DNA of 64,000 bases from Tetrapyrgos nigripes. Its lineage: Eukaryota > Basidiomycota > Agaricomycetes > Agaricales > Campanellaceae. The notes under the pieces are model-generated. The model ran no database searches and had not been told where the DNA came from. It saw nothing but the letters and a program-made list of their open reading frames with translations. Each line of letters starts with the position of its first letter. Positions within the stretch are counted from its first letter, which is position 1. The stretch lies in NCBI GenBank assembly GCA_013368315.1, contig JAACJM010000319.1:18844-82843 (forward strand). The letters are read 5' to 3'. Of this stretch, positions 21,647 to 31,242 are shown piece by piece. Both the position numbers and the translations under genes were made by a program.

Positions 21647-22189
21647 ATGTCTACACCCATTGCCATCACAGTCTCCACCACCAGGACGACAATCGACCCG
21701 TTAACGGACAACTCCGGACGCTGCAGATACGGTCAACGTTCAGGCCGGCGTTGCAGATTGGATGAAGGACACACGGGGAGGCACAGCGGATGTAATCAGT
21801 GCATCTGGCCAGGGCAGGACTCGTCGAAACGATGTAGGATGGGAGAGGGACACCGGTCGAGATGCGCTACCTACCGGTCTAGCCTACGACCCAACGAACG
21901 AAACAACCTGGGATGGGGGGATGCAAGCGCGTGGGGAGGGGATATTCAGTTAAGCGATGACGACAACAACGCTGGATGGGGCACAGCAGACGTCAACAAC
22001 CATGATGGATGGGGCACATGGGAAGGGGGATGGGAAGGACGTGAGTCAGCCCTAACGGGATGGGGTAACTTCCCCCATGACTTACCAGAAACTTGGCCGA
22101 CTATACGTGGCCTGGACAAGCAAATCAGGAGGCAGTGGACGGAGCAGTGGACCAGGTGGCTTCCGAGCTCCGGCGAAAGCTCGACCTAA
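21647..22189 (+). CDS. Gypsy-1 accessory protein: double Cys/His module plus GW/WG repeats
   Basis: A 180-codon gene 157 bp after pol and 12 bp before the 3' LTR. An upstream in-frame ATG exists at 21548, but the ATG at 21647 (MSTPIAITVSTT) matches the Gypsy-2 copy. Residues about 25-75 hold two tandem modules of pattern C-x9/10-C-x5-H-x3-[H/C]: CRYGQRSGRRCRLDEGH then CIWPGQDSSKRCRMGEGH. This looks like a metal-binding fold but matches no family I can name. Residues about 88-160 are rich in GW/WG motifs (LGWGD, AWGG, AGWGT, DGWGTW, GGWEG, TGWGNF) in an acidic, disordered-looking context. GW/WG repeats in GW182, Tas3 and NRPE1, and in plant viral silencing suppressors such as P38, bind Argonaute. 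Transfer of that role here is a hypothesis. The frame is intact although pol is not. Confidence 0.8.
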   Translation: MSTPIAITVSTTRTTIDPLTDNSGRCRYGQRSGRRCRLDEGHTGRHSGCNQCIWPGQDSSKRCRMGEGHRSRCATYRSSLRPNERNNLGWGDASAWGGDIQLSDDDNNAGWGTADVNNHDGWGTWEGGWEGRESALTGWGNFPHDLPETWPTIRGLDKQIRRQWTEQWTRWLPSSGESST

Positions 22190-22201
22190 AAAGGGGGGTA
22201 G
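22190..22201 (+). other. Gypsy-1 polypurine tract
   Basis: The run aaaaggggggta directly precedes the TGTCA of the 3' LTR. This is the usual place for the plus-strand primer of reverse transcription. Confidence 0.75.
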
Positions 22202-22675
22202 TGTCATGAATCGCCTCCCATCTCCTTCATTTTCTCTCTATTCTCCTTTACTATCTATTCACTTCTGTTCACCATTCTATCACCTCCCATAAACCCATAA
22301 ATACTGATTACTTCTCATCATCGTCTCTTGGATCTATGACTCACTTCTCCGTTTCCTTTATCTCCATGGACATTCTCATGTACATATTTCTCTACTTGAC
22401 CCACATTCTTATCTCCTCTGATTCCTAGGCTCCATGGACATTCTCACATATTCATTTCTTCTCTATATATATCGTAGATCTCGTAGCTAGTTCCTTAGTC
22501 TGTTCACTTCGTCTCCACTCCGCTCCTAGTACAGTGCAGTGTCGAGCATAGTCAGCTACTCGATCTCTTCTTGTCTCTATCATTCTTTCGCTATCTCATC
22601 TCATTGTAACTCGTCGAATCTATCTCGTTCATTGTGTGACTTGGGTGGTTTTGCTAAGTGACAACATTCTTGACA
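22202..22675 (+). repeat. Gypsy-1 3' LTR
   Basis: 474 bp. It matches the 5' LTR except for A at 22220 in place of G, which changes one CpG to CpA. It ends TTGACA and is followed by the duplicated GACCT. Confidence 0.96.
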
Positions 22676-22934
22676 GACCTCAGCTGTTCAAAGTTGTCCT
22701 CCTCTTCGTGTACTTCTTCTTCATCGCCAAATGACGCCTGTCGTCAATGAGCTCGAGTTCGGCTGCAGTGACCTTGGACTTTTTGGTAGGCGACTCGATA
22801 GAGAAAGAGCCTATCCGAGATGCGAGCTAAAAGAAAAATGTCAGCCCGAGGTCATAATGAAGAAGACGAGAAGAACCGACCTTCTTGCTGGGAGTGGGCT
22901 GAGGAGAGGGTACGCGAGTGGGAGTGGTGGCCAT
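22676..22934 (-). pseudogene. Ribonucleotide reductase small subunit, N-terminal part
   Basis: Start of the R2 gene interrupted by Gypsy-1. Exon 1 (22934-22881) encodes MATTPTRVPSPQPTPSKK. A 54-bp intron (gtcggt to ttttag) follows, and exon 2 from 22826 gives LASRIGSFSIESPTKKSKVT, the nuclear/regulatory N-terminal tail of fungal R2. Near 22735-22725 the frame must shift by one base to continue as FGDEEEVHEEEDNFEQLR, which leads straight into the sequence on the far side of the element. The shift (after ELIDDRRH) therefore looks like a real single-base deletion. This copy may have been dead independently of the insertion. GACCT at 22676-22680 is the right-hand target duplication. Confidence 0.88.
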
Positions 22935-23367
22935 TGATGATAGAGATATGAGATGTAGAAGACGATGAGGAGAGAGAAAGCGGGAGGGATGTAGTAGTTG
23001 GGAGTGAAGAGACAAGAGCCAGATGAACCACATCTAAATATTCCAAAGATGCAAACAATGTGAACGCGTAAACCTCTATCTACATGAACCCAGTTCTAGA
23101 GTGTCTTCACTGCCGGGTTCACCACTGACTGAGATTCTTCTGAAATGAGCAGACTGACAATCAAGTAAATGACATTAGACGCATAGATAGCTATGTACGG
23201 AATTAGGGTATTATGAATGTAAGACAATGATGGAATGCAAGATCAGTGAAGAGAGCTGAAAAGATTGGAGGGAGTGAATAGTAATACTCTGGGAAGTGAT
23301 TAAAAAAGGAGAGTAATGTTCAAAATGAGTGACGAGAAAAGCCTGAGTGGTGAGGTACTACTCATGA
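22935..23367. other. Intergenic, nothing recognised
   Basis: The region is upstream of the broken R2 gene and downstream of the HECT-like pseudogene. It has purine-rich runs just upstream of the R2 start codon but no motif that I can support. Confidence 0.45.
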
Positions 23368-26300
23368 CTAAAGCTGAGAATGATGTCCAACGGCATTAAC
23401 AATCTCTACCAGGAGATAATGGTATAATCTGGTGTTGATGTCCCCACCACTTGCCTTTGTTGCAGAAATCAAAGACTTGAGATATGAAGAAGGAATACGG
23501 GCTACCATTCCACAAGTCTTGAAGCATATCTGACCTTGGGCTAGCATTGAACGACGATGGTCGCGGCTGGAACAATACTCGCCATCTTCTTCGTCAATTA
23601 GAACAATCTGACATACAGGGAGATTGTCAACAACTAACGGACACAGTAGATCAAGGAAAGTTTACCTTGAGCCTATTATCATCCGACAGATCGCTCCTGA
23701 TCCTGGGACTCCCAGTTATAGCCCATAACAACATCTGCAGTCGAAACGATGACTTATTGACACCATCAACACTGACTTCGGGATGAAATGCACCACGCGC
23801 ATCATCTAATAATTCAGGGATAGGGACTCCAGAACCTGAGAGAAACTGGATAAAGAAAGCCACCAGATCAAACGTCTGCCCTAGTGCCATGGTCAATTCC
23901 TGGAGGAGAGTTTCAGGCTGGTCAAATATCAGGAGGTGGGCGATTGATTCATATGATTTGACATGGCCAGTTGAAATAACTGTGAGAAAGGATTCTGTTC
24001 CAGTACCATAGGACTTGATAACCTGTAGCATGTTTAAATACTGAACTGAGAGGAAAATACTAAAAACAGACCTTTCTAAAATCAAACATAGGTTTCTCCT
24101 TGCAGGGAAGTTTGAGGCCTTCCACAAATGCTTAAAGCTCGGGATGGAGAGGAGGCTCAGGGCCGATCACCGCACAGTATAGCATCAATGATGCGAGAGA
24201 ATTGTGAGCTGTCTGTGTACGAATTGCCATCGTCTCAACCTGCAATTAGCAATTAATAATGGAACTTCGCATGTGAAAGAACAAAAGAAGAGATACCTGA
24301 AAGCCCATATATGTCAAGAAGAAAGCTTTCATGTCTTGTACATCACCTGCTGGACCTCTATCCAGCCATCCCTTCACAATCCCATAAAGATCCGGAGCCC
24401 ACTCTTGGACAAACGATGGAGTCAATGAGCGCATGTCCCCTTCATGCAAAGCAAACTGCAGGAATAGAGGACTCAGGGGATCGGGATACAGACCATGCAA
24501 GAGCCTAAGCGCAGTAAGTGCTCCAAATGCCTTCATAAGGATTAGACGCTCTTGGCAAACGGTTCCTGCCATGAGCATAGGTATAGAAGTCGCAGGACCA
24601 CAGAAGTCGCCGTGTAATTCATGCCAAAACTTGCTAGGCTGTCCTTGAATGATGCTCCAAGCCGAAGTGATGATTTCCGTATTGACTCCAGCACCCAAAG
24701 AAATGGTCTCGCCTTGAGGTTGGCCGGTGTTCCTGGAAAAGATAATTAGCTTCTAGAAGTATAACTCCAAGTTGACGAGATTCACTTACACATGCACCAT
24801 TCGCTTTGGAGACAAGATGATCGAGAAATCCTGTTGCTCAGCTGCTTCCTTGACCAGCTCAATGAAGGCGTTGCCCGCATCAAAGACATCATTACCAATG
24901 CACTCCATTTAAGGTGCAAGATTACGCTGAGGATGAACAAGCAAGTAGACGTGACCAGGAAGTTCAGCGAGGCTGGTCAAGTGGGAGGATTCCACCTCTG
25001 GCGGCGTCCATGTCTCATTCCAAAGAGACGCTGGAATGATTCGACTTGCATTAGAAGCTGATGGCTGCGATCGTGAAGTCAACGACGGGGTTTGCATAGA
25101 TGATTGAGAAGTCGAGGGCAGATCCTGATTTAAAATCAATTTTAAGTCAAACGAAAAACATAGCAACTCCAAAAGACATACATCACCATTGGACAGCAAC
25201 ATCGTGTTCACCTCCAATTCTTCTTTGCAATTGCACGAATTGTCTCTTTCCCTTTCAGACTCGGATAACCTCATCTCATCTGAGCCATAGTTATATCTGC
25301 GCCAGTAGTGCTCACCAAGACAATCATGAACCAGTCTATCTTCAGAAGTACCCAGACCAATTTCCCTAAAGTGAAGGCACCCTTGAGATCGCCCTTGACA
25401 ACTGAAAAGCGAAATCAGTAGTTAGAACACAATGTAATGTGATTGGCTACTCACTGAATCTCATATGCCATCGATCACCGTTGACAAGTGCATGCCTACA
25501 AACAGCTCTACCAGCCACAGTCGGCTTGCCAGCAATGGTTTTCAGGGTTTCATCTGGCAGGATAGGTATGATCTTCATTCCTACAGGCATCGAGTTATAA
25601 GTCCTGCTGCTGTTAAGGTACTCAAGTAGAGAAAGTGGGCTCAGTTCTTGACCATTCACAGTGAGTCTGGGTGGGCTGACCGTCCAACCAAAACGGGTTT
25701 GATGTATCTGAATCAAGAGGGCGTTGACAAGTTCAGCGAATGTGGTAGAAGCCGTAACGTTCATTTCGATTGCCAGGTTTGTAAAGTCAAGGAAGTCCCG
25801 CACTTCTACTCCCTTGGTTATGAGATAGTTCAAACGTTGCTAGAGGAACAGACGCAAGAGAATGGAGGTTAGTGTTGAAGCTAATACAGAAACGGTCACT
25901 TACTCCTGGTGGTGCGTTTGGCAAAATTTCGCATCTAAGGTGAACACTAAACACATTTGTGATGGGATCAACATAAAAGGTGTCATCGATTTTCGGCTTG
26001 GGAGCTGGTTGAATGCTGTTGTCCATTGACAGCGGTTGCTGCGCAGGTCCTCGTTTTCATCTTGGTCGTGAAGACGAACCCTGAGGTTGAGATTGCTGTG
26101 CATGAGCTAGTCGGTCTTGATTGACTTGGGATGTGAGTGATTGGAAACCGAGTGTCTGCATGCCGTGGAAATTGGAAGGAGGCAGATTAGTCACCACAGA
26201 TGCGCTCGCAGAAGGGTATAGGGCAGCGTTGGCCTGCGATTGGGATACTGTGGCAACACTTGGATGACCTTGGGGTGGGGGTATATTTGGAGAGATGTAA

Positions 26301-26677
26301 GCCCGTACTCTAGGCATGCTGGAAGCAGGCCAGACCAGCTGGCTCACAGACGTGCCAGCTTGGTTGGGCTGAGCATACTGGGAAGAGAAACTCTCAAAAG
26401 AGTTTGCAGGAGGTACACTGGAAGGCGTAGAATTCGAAGGTGTGGAATTAGAAGGCGTGGGACCTGGCACAGACACAGCTCCGGTTCGCGTGCCCTCTTG
26501 GATCAAATTGATAGAGGGCGTTTGAGTGGGACTGGAAGAGATTTGGGGGTGGACAGTTGGAGCCTGACCAGTAGCGGGATTGACTGGCTGCAGGGACGCC
26601 TGGTACGCCTGGTACACAGTCAAGAAAGCTTGGAAGTTCTCTGGAGTGAGAGGTACGGAGGATGGGTTTGTAGACAT
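23368..26677 (-). pseudogene. Agaricomycete lineage-expanded family with HECT-like C-terminal domain, broken by in-frame stops
   Basis: A long multi-exon minus-strand gene. The N-terminal third (MSTNPSSVPLTPENFQ...) is disordered and rich in P, S, T and Q. A central globular part follows (DDTFYVDPITNVFSVHLRCE, EVRDFLDFTNLAIEMNVTAS, PPRLTVNGQELSPLSLLEYL). The C-terminal region has GAGVNTEIITSAWS, KFWHELHGDFCGPAT, LTPSFVQEWAPDLYGIVKGW, FHPEVSVDGVNKSSFRLQML and a final CFKTCGMVARIPSSYLKSL ending at TAG 23368-23370. From memory this architecture is a large Agaricomycete family annotated as HECT-domain-like (E3 ubiquitin ligase fold). I did not see an unambiguous catalytic cysteine. Introns such as gtaagt to cctctag (about 25911-25845) join cleanly. 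Stops at 26057-26059 (TGA), 24909-24911 (TAA) and 24132-24134 (TAA) interrupt frames that continue in phase. The family call is moderate and the pseudogene call firm. Confidence 0.65.
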
Positions 26678-26797
26678 TTGCTGGAAAGGGCTGATGGCCG
26701 AATGGTGAAGGAGCGACTGGAATGTAGGAAGTGATGAAGAAGTGGTATCTGTGAAAGGAAAACAATGTTGAAAAGACAGTAGAAGACGATTCGACGG

Positions 26798-26972
26798 TCA
26801 CTACTCACCAGATATCGTCATTGTCATCAATGACCGGCTAGCAGCTATGAACCACAGCGTCACCTTCAGGGCGGCGTAAGATGACTTCAACCGTCACTAC
26901 TAGATATTTCCATTGTCATCAATGACCGGCTAGTAGCTGCGAAACATTGTGGTGTCACCTTCAGCGATGCCG
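26798..26972. repeat. 92-bp offset direct duplication upstream of HECT-like pseudogene
   Basis: The string 'ttgtcatcaatgaccggcta' occurs at 26821 and again at 26913. Flanking matches ('cgtcacta' before, 'gtcaccttcag' after) give two units of about 75-80 bp. It overlaps the expected promoter of the minus-strand gene starting at 26677. Confidence 0.75.
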
Positions 26973-27338
26973 CATTATGCAAAACGAACTAACTTTAAAG
27001 ATATTGTACATTCTTATTAGTTCTGTCTTGAGATTAGATTGAGAAAGGGACTTACAATCTTTGAAGACCTCCTAACGACTGGAATAGGGCTTTGGGAGTG
27101 GCAAGTCTGGAGATAGAAGAGCTCAACATTGAACGTTGAAAGAGACCAGTCTGAAAATTGACTAACCCCACATGAGCTTTGACATGTATGGCTTTGACAT
27201 TACTGAGGACGGTCATGGTATCTGTTGGGACCAGACCATGCATTTGTCAGAGAGCCAATTCGCATTACGACGCCAACTCACAACTGACGTAACCTGACAA
27301 TTATGTTTTTGTCCGAAAACTGCTGTCATAATGGAATA

Positions 27339-27485
27339 CCGAATTGAAGGAAGGGTGTACTGAATTGAAGGAAGGGTGTACTGAAGTGAAGGAAGGGTGT
27401 ACCGAATTGAGACAAGGAGTACCAAATTGAGACAAGGAGTACCGAATTGAGACAAGGAGTACCGAATTGAAGGAAGGGTGTACCA
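27339..27485. repeat. Minisatellite of 20-21 bp units, seven copies
   Basis: Two interleaved variants alternate: 'cgaattgaaggaagggtgtac' (21 bp) and 'cgaattgagacaaggagtac' (20 bp). The minus-strand open frame across it merely translates the repeat (runs of HPSFNSV and RYSLSQF). The core CGAATTG resembles the subterminal repeats near 28060-28200 and 9040-9075, so it may be the internal part of the same non-autonomous element. Confidence 0.85.
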
Positions 27486-28059
27486 AATCAAGAGTGCTGA
27501 GTGCAGAACTGAACGGAGACAGTACAGGTTGACCGCTGGCAACACAAACTGGCATATCGGAGTATCAGATTGCACTAAATATTTTTCCAAGATATGACTA
27601 TTTGCTAAGTGCATTTCCCCCTCAAACAAATGTACAATTAATTTCCAAGCGAAAATAATGCTTTATATGCTTTACATAAGTGTCCATACAACTACACCTA
27701 CTTGCCTCAGGAGCGCGGGACATAGGTATCATGGGACATGGTAGCAAATGATAGGAGTTCTGGGCAAAACCAATTAAAATCTGCATTCTCCCAAAGAAAG
27801 AGGAACAACGCTCTCAAGTGCACGGAAATACATAATGTCTCGATTCATAATTATTTAATCAGTTATTCCTGCTAACTACTTACAGGAGGCTTAGCAAAGC
27901 TTCAATGTCGGTCCAAATAATTCTAGTGAAATTCAATATAATCTGAGATGCTGATTTCGGTCCAACTTCTGCAAGTATTCGAAGTATTTGGGCTACTTGC
28001 AAGTGTTCGGACCATTCCCTGATCATTCGGCAAAAGCGTAAATCAGTGGTCGGGAGTCA

Positions 28060-28200
28060 ATTCTCTTTATTCAGTACTCACTTCATAAATTCGGTCATTG
28101 TTCCTCTGAATTCAGCACTCGCCTTCAAGAGCTCGGATCTGAACTCTAGGAATTCAATACTCGCCTTCTTGAATTCAGGATTTATATGTCAATTCAGGTG
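28060..28200 (-). repeat. Subterminal repeat cluster (GAATTCA-type)
   Basis: Short related strings recur: 'ttcagtactcac', 'gaattcagcactcgccttc', 'gaattcaatactcgccttc' and 'gaattcaggatt'. They lie immediately inside the conserved end at 28166-28273. Such clusters are typical binding regions for a transposase. No coding sequence accompanies them. Confidence 0.55.
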
Positions 28201-28273
28201 TCACATGTCACGCTTTTGCGTTCGGAAATGATGTTTTAGGTCGGAATAATACTTTCCACGATAGCACAGCATA
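28166..28273 (-). repeat. Dispersed repeat B, copy 2 (transposon terminus-like)
   Basis: Reverse-complement match to 8949-9056, with shared blocks 'gcacagcata', 'gtcacatgtcacgctttt' and 'gcgttcggaaatg'. Reading inward (leftward) leads into the subterminal cluster and then the 27.3-kb minisatellite. If this is one end, the other could lie near 27290-27330, giving an element of about 1 kb. That end was not proven. Confidence 0.6.
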
Positions 28274-29847
28274 TTTCATCAAACCTTTGCAGAAGTGACT
28301 GACACACCGGAAATACAAAAATATCTGCTCGACAGAAAGGCGTACAGAAACACACTTTTTTACAGATATATCTTATATCAGTATTAGTGATGTGATCTAT
28401 CCGTTGAGCGGATATTTTTGTCTTTTCGGCATGTGACTCGAGTCTAGAAAATTTTCGTTTCTTCCCCACGCCCGCCAGCACAATATCACGTTCTTTCAGA
28501 CCTCTCTTCCAACGCCATTCTTACTTATCCTACGCATGTCTAAATTACTTCAATGACATTTTGACACATATTCTGCCTAATTCTTAGATCTTGGACACCT
28601 CCAGCTACGTGAAGATCCATCTGTATGAACTTTCTCTCATCGTCGATGACGCGTTAACGCGACAGTTGTCGGCCAAGCGCACTTTTTTCTGCTCTCTTTG
28701 CTCTACATTCACGCGAGGACGCAACTTCAAGACTTTATGCAGCGAAACCAACAGGGTTCAGAAGGTGGGAGATATAGGGTATTGGTCTTCGAGGTATGTA
28801 TTGTCCCATGCTTCTCTTTATTCCAAGTCATGAAATGTCCTATCGCTTCGCTATTCGCTCCGCCTCAACGTCCTCAACATCCTCCCCAACCATGACAATC
28901 TATGTATTCAATTTCTTTTCTAATTCACACATCTCTCCTTCAACGTTATCCTCAAACTCTACCTTCATCAAAGCTGAGCTAGATACTCGTTCAGTTCATG
29001 CCTCAAGTCTGGAATCTCGTTGTCAACGCATCAAGTCCCACAAAAGTAGCATTGACGTCAAGATAGTCTTTCGTGTGCGCAACGATGCTACTTGCGTATC
29101 TTGTGATTTTTCGCCTTTCTCTTCACTTGAAACTCTGATTCCTTGTGCTCCGTCGTGTGGGCTGCGTGATTCTTGCAGAGTGAGCAGTTGTTTAGGGATG
29201 TAGGATGGTATATATGCATTTCTTTCATGTTCTTAGCATCTATCCATCAGCACTTTATTTTCAACTCTCCAATTTGCCTAACAAGCGAAATAGTTACGAG
29301 GCCCTCGTGGAAACTATATTTGCATCAAGCTTTGCGAAGTCGGCATGATTCGGCCTGGGCTATAAAAAGTTACATGTATACTCGGCATGCAGGCTTTGAG
29401 TCGCTCAATGACAACTTTCTCATTTCTCTACATTTTCAAGTTCCTTTTTCTGGCTCGTACACCATCCTTTGATCCTTTGTGTTACCGTGACACTGGTCCC
29501 TCCACAAACTATTACTAACTGTTACTTACTTACAAACTCAGCTTACCCCAAAGTCTAGTCAGTCTGAACTTGACTCCGACTCGGCAAATCCCAAATGCAA
29601 AAAAAAAAAAAAAAAACTTGATTGGTTGGTTTTTTTTGATCACGATTCAAATATTCATGGCCTGTACCTGTTGCAACTTGCGCGTGCGACTTTTGCTTTA
29701 AGCTTTAAAAATTGCCAGTGGTCACGGCGACAGCATACTTTGACCGGACCTCGGTTTGGACTGGCTAGATCCTAGAAGGGACTACTCTGACCTTTTTCGC
29801 TAGGGTACTAGAGGATCTAGGCGGGAACACCAAGTACAGACCATGCA
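28274..29847. other. Non-coding stretch with an A-tract
   Basis: Open frames here (for example 28796-29203, plus) lack motifs and splice structure. A pure run of 18 A residues lies at about 29599-29616. It is followed closely by a T8 run, so it could be a retroposon tail or a simple slip. No LINE or SINE body was recognised. Confidence 0.45.
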
Positions 29848-29853
29848 CTAGTG

Positions 29854-30858
29854 TATGGTGTTCATTCTGTTAAAAAAAATCATTTTCCGACTTTTCGAAA
29901 GTTTACCGACTTTTTGAAAGCTTACCGACTCTGCGAAAGTTTACCGACTTTCAGTTTACCGACTTTGAATTTTTCCGACTTTCAGTTTTCCAACATCCGA
30001 AGTTGGCTGATTTCTCAGGTGGCTGCATAAGGTTGAATACTTCCATTCAGAAGCTGGTGCTCAGAGGGTATTGGATATTAATAAATGTCTGATTGAGTTA
30101 TACATGGTGAAATATAAAGACAAGAGAGAAAATGAAACGAAGAAAATGGAAAGAACCAGGATATAGTCACTGTTGTTCACGATAACTCTCACAATTCTGC
30201 CATTCTCTCCTCCCTTCCAATTCTAGTAGAGATGCCTCGCCTTCTATTAAGTCAGAGAGTGTTGCTAGCGAGGATGAAGTGAAGGAATACTTGGGCAAGT
30301 CCTGGAACCTCTATGCGCATTGCGCATCGAGGACCTGCAAAGGGGTATCTTGAATGTCCGGTCTTCCCAATATATGCTCAAGATTTCTGCATACGAGTAC
30401 GTTAGCTCTAGAGGATTCCTGGTTCAGGAACTATAGAGGAGGAGGAGTGGGAGAAGGCAAGAGCAAAGAGAGATGTGACGTGGCAGCCAAGCCAGAGTGG
30501 CGGTACAACTGACATTTCACATCACATGTTATGCACGTGGTCACGCGTCAAGCGAGACACGTCCACATCCCATTGCCCCAAACTCCCTTTTCGACGATTT
30601 AACAAATCGGAGTGCCCCAGATATGTATTTAAAAGAGATATTCAAAAGCTTAGGTGCTTTAAGAGGCCAATTGCTAACATTATTCTTAGTCTGAATTCGA
30701 AAAGTTGGTAAATTTTGAAAGTCGGAAAACCTTGAAAGTTGGCCTTGAAAAGTCAGTAAACTTTGGAAGTCGGAAAACTGAAAGTCGGTAAGCATTCTCA
30801 GAATCGGTAAACTTTCAGAAAGTCGGAAAATGATTTATTTAACACTTTGAACACCATA
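29854..30858. mobile_element. 1.0-kb non-autonomous terminal-inverted-repeat element
   Basis: The left end (tatggtgttca...cattttccgactttt...gaaagtttaccgac) is the inverted copy of the right end over about 55-60 bp with a few mismatches. Inside both ends lie inverted arrays of 'gtttaccgacttt' and 'ttttccgactttcag' strings. The six bases CTAGTG flank it on both sides (29848-29853 and 30859-30864), a likely target duplication. The interior, about 700 bp, has no transposase. The size, long repeats and absence of coding fit a MITE-like element mobilised in trans. The superfamily cannot be fixed from a 6-bp duplication alone. Confidence 0.85.
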
Positions 30859-31242
30859 CTAGTGTGAGTATATACATTCAAGTAATCCTGATGGCTATGA
30901 CTATACATAGCTTGGACCTCACCCTGCTCCGATGTTTAAAATTAATCCTCTGGCACTGGGATCTTATGGATAATGATGGACCGTCGTAGTATACTAGGCA
31001 TGTCACATACTTATTACTTGTGTACTACGGGATGTAGGCTGTAGCACGTAGCTACACACATAGAAATCCATCCTTGAAACCTGCAGTCCGAACAGAGCTT
31101 CGGCTGACAAACAATCTGGCGCCTACAATTCGGCCACTTAGTAAGGCTTAGGATGCACATGAATAGACTAGTAATTGTGAACCCAGACACAGTGACTCAC
31201 CCTGGCTAGTGACATTTCGGTTCCTTTTTACAAACCATTGTC

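Larger units (their letters stand above)
14935..22675 (+). mobile_element. Gypsy-1: complete chromodomain Gypsy (chromovirus) LTR retrotransposon, defective
   Basis: A 7,741-bp element with 474-bp LTRs ending TGTCA...TGACA and a 5-bp target duplication. It has gag, pol (protease, reverse transcriptase, RNase H, integrase, chromodomain) and an extra downstream gene encoding a Cys/His plus GW-repeat protein, followed by a polypurine tract (aaaaaggggggtag). The order PR-RT-RH-IN with a C-terminal chromodomain defines the Gypsy chromovirus group. The LTRs differ at a single position that I could find (G at 14953, A at 22220), so insertion was recent. Yet gag is interrupted and pol has five in-frame TGA codons. 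It lies in reverse orientation inside an R2 exon. Confidence 0.97.

Noticed and set aside
27339..27485. CRISPR-like array
   Set aside because: Units are contiguous with no unique spacers, in a eukaryotic context. It is a minisatellite.
27213..27629. 138-codon minus-strand frame with HPSFNSV repeats
   Set aside because: It is a translation of the 20-21 bp tandem repeat, with no domain and no splice support.
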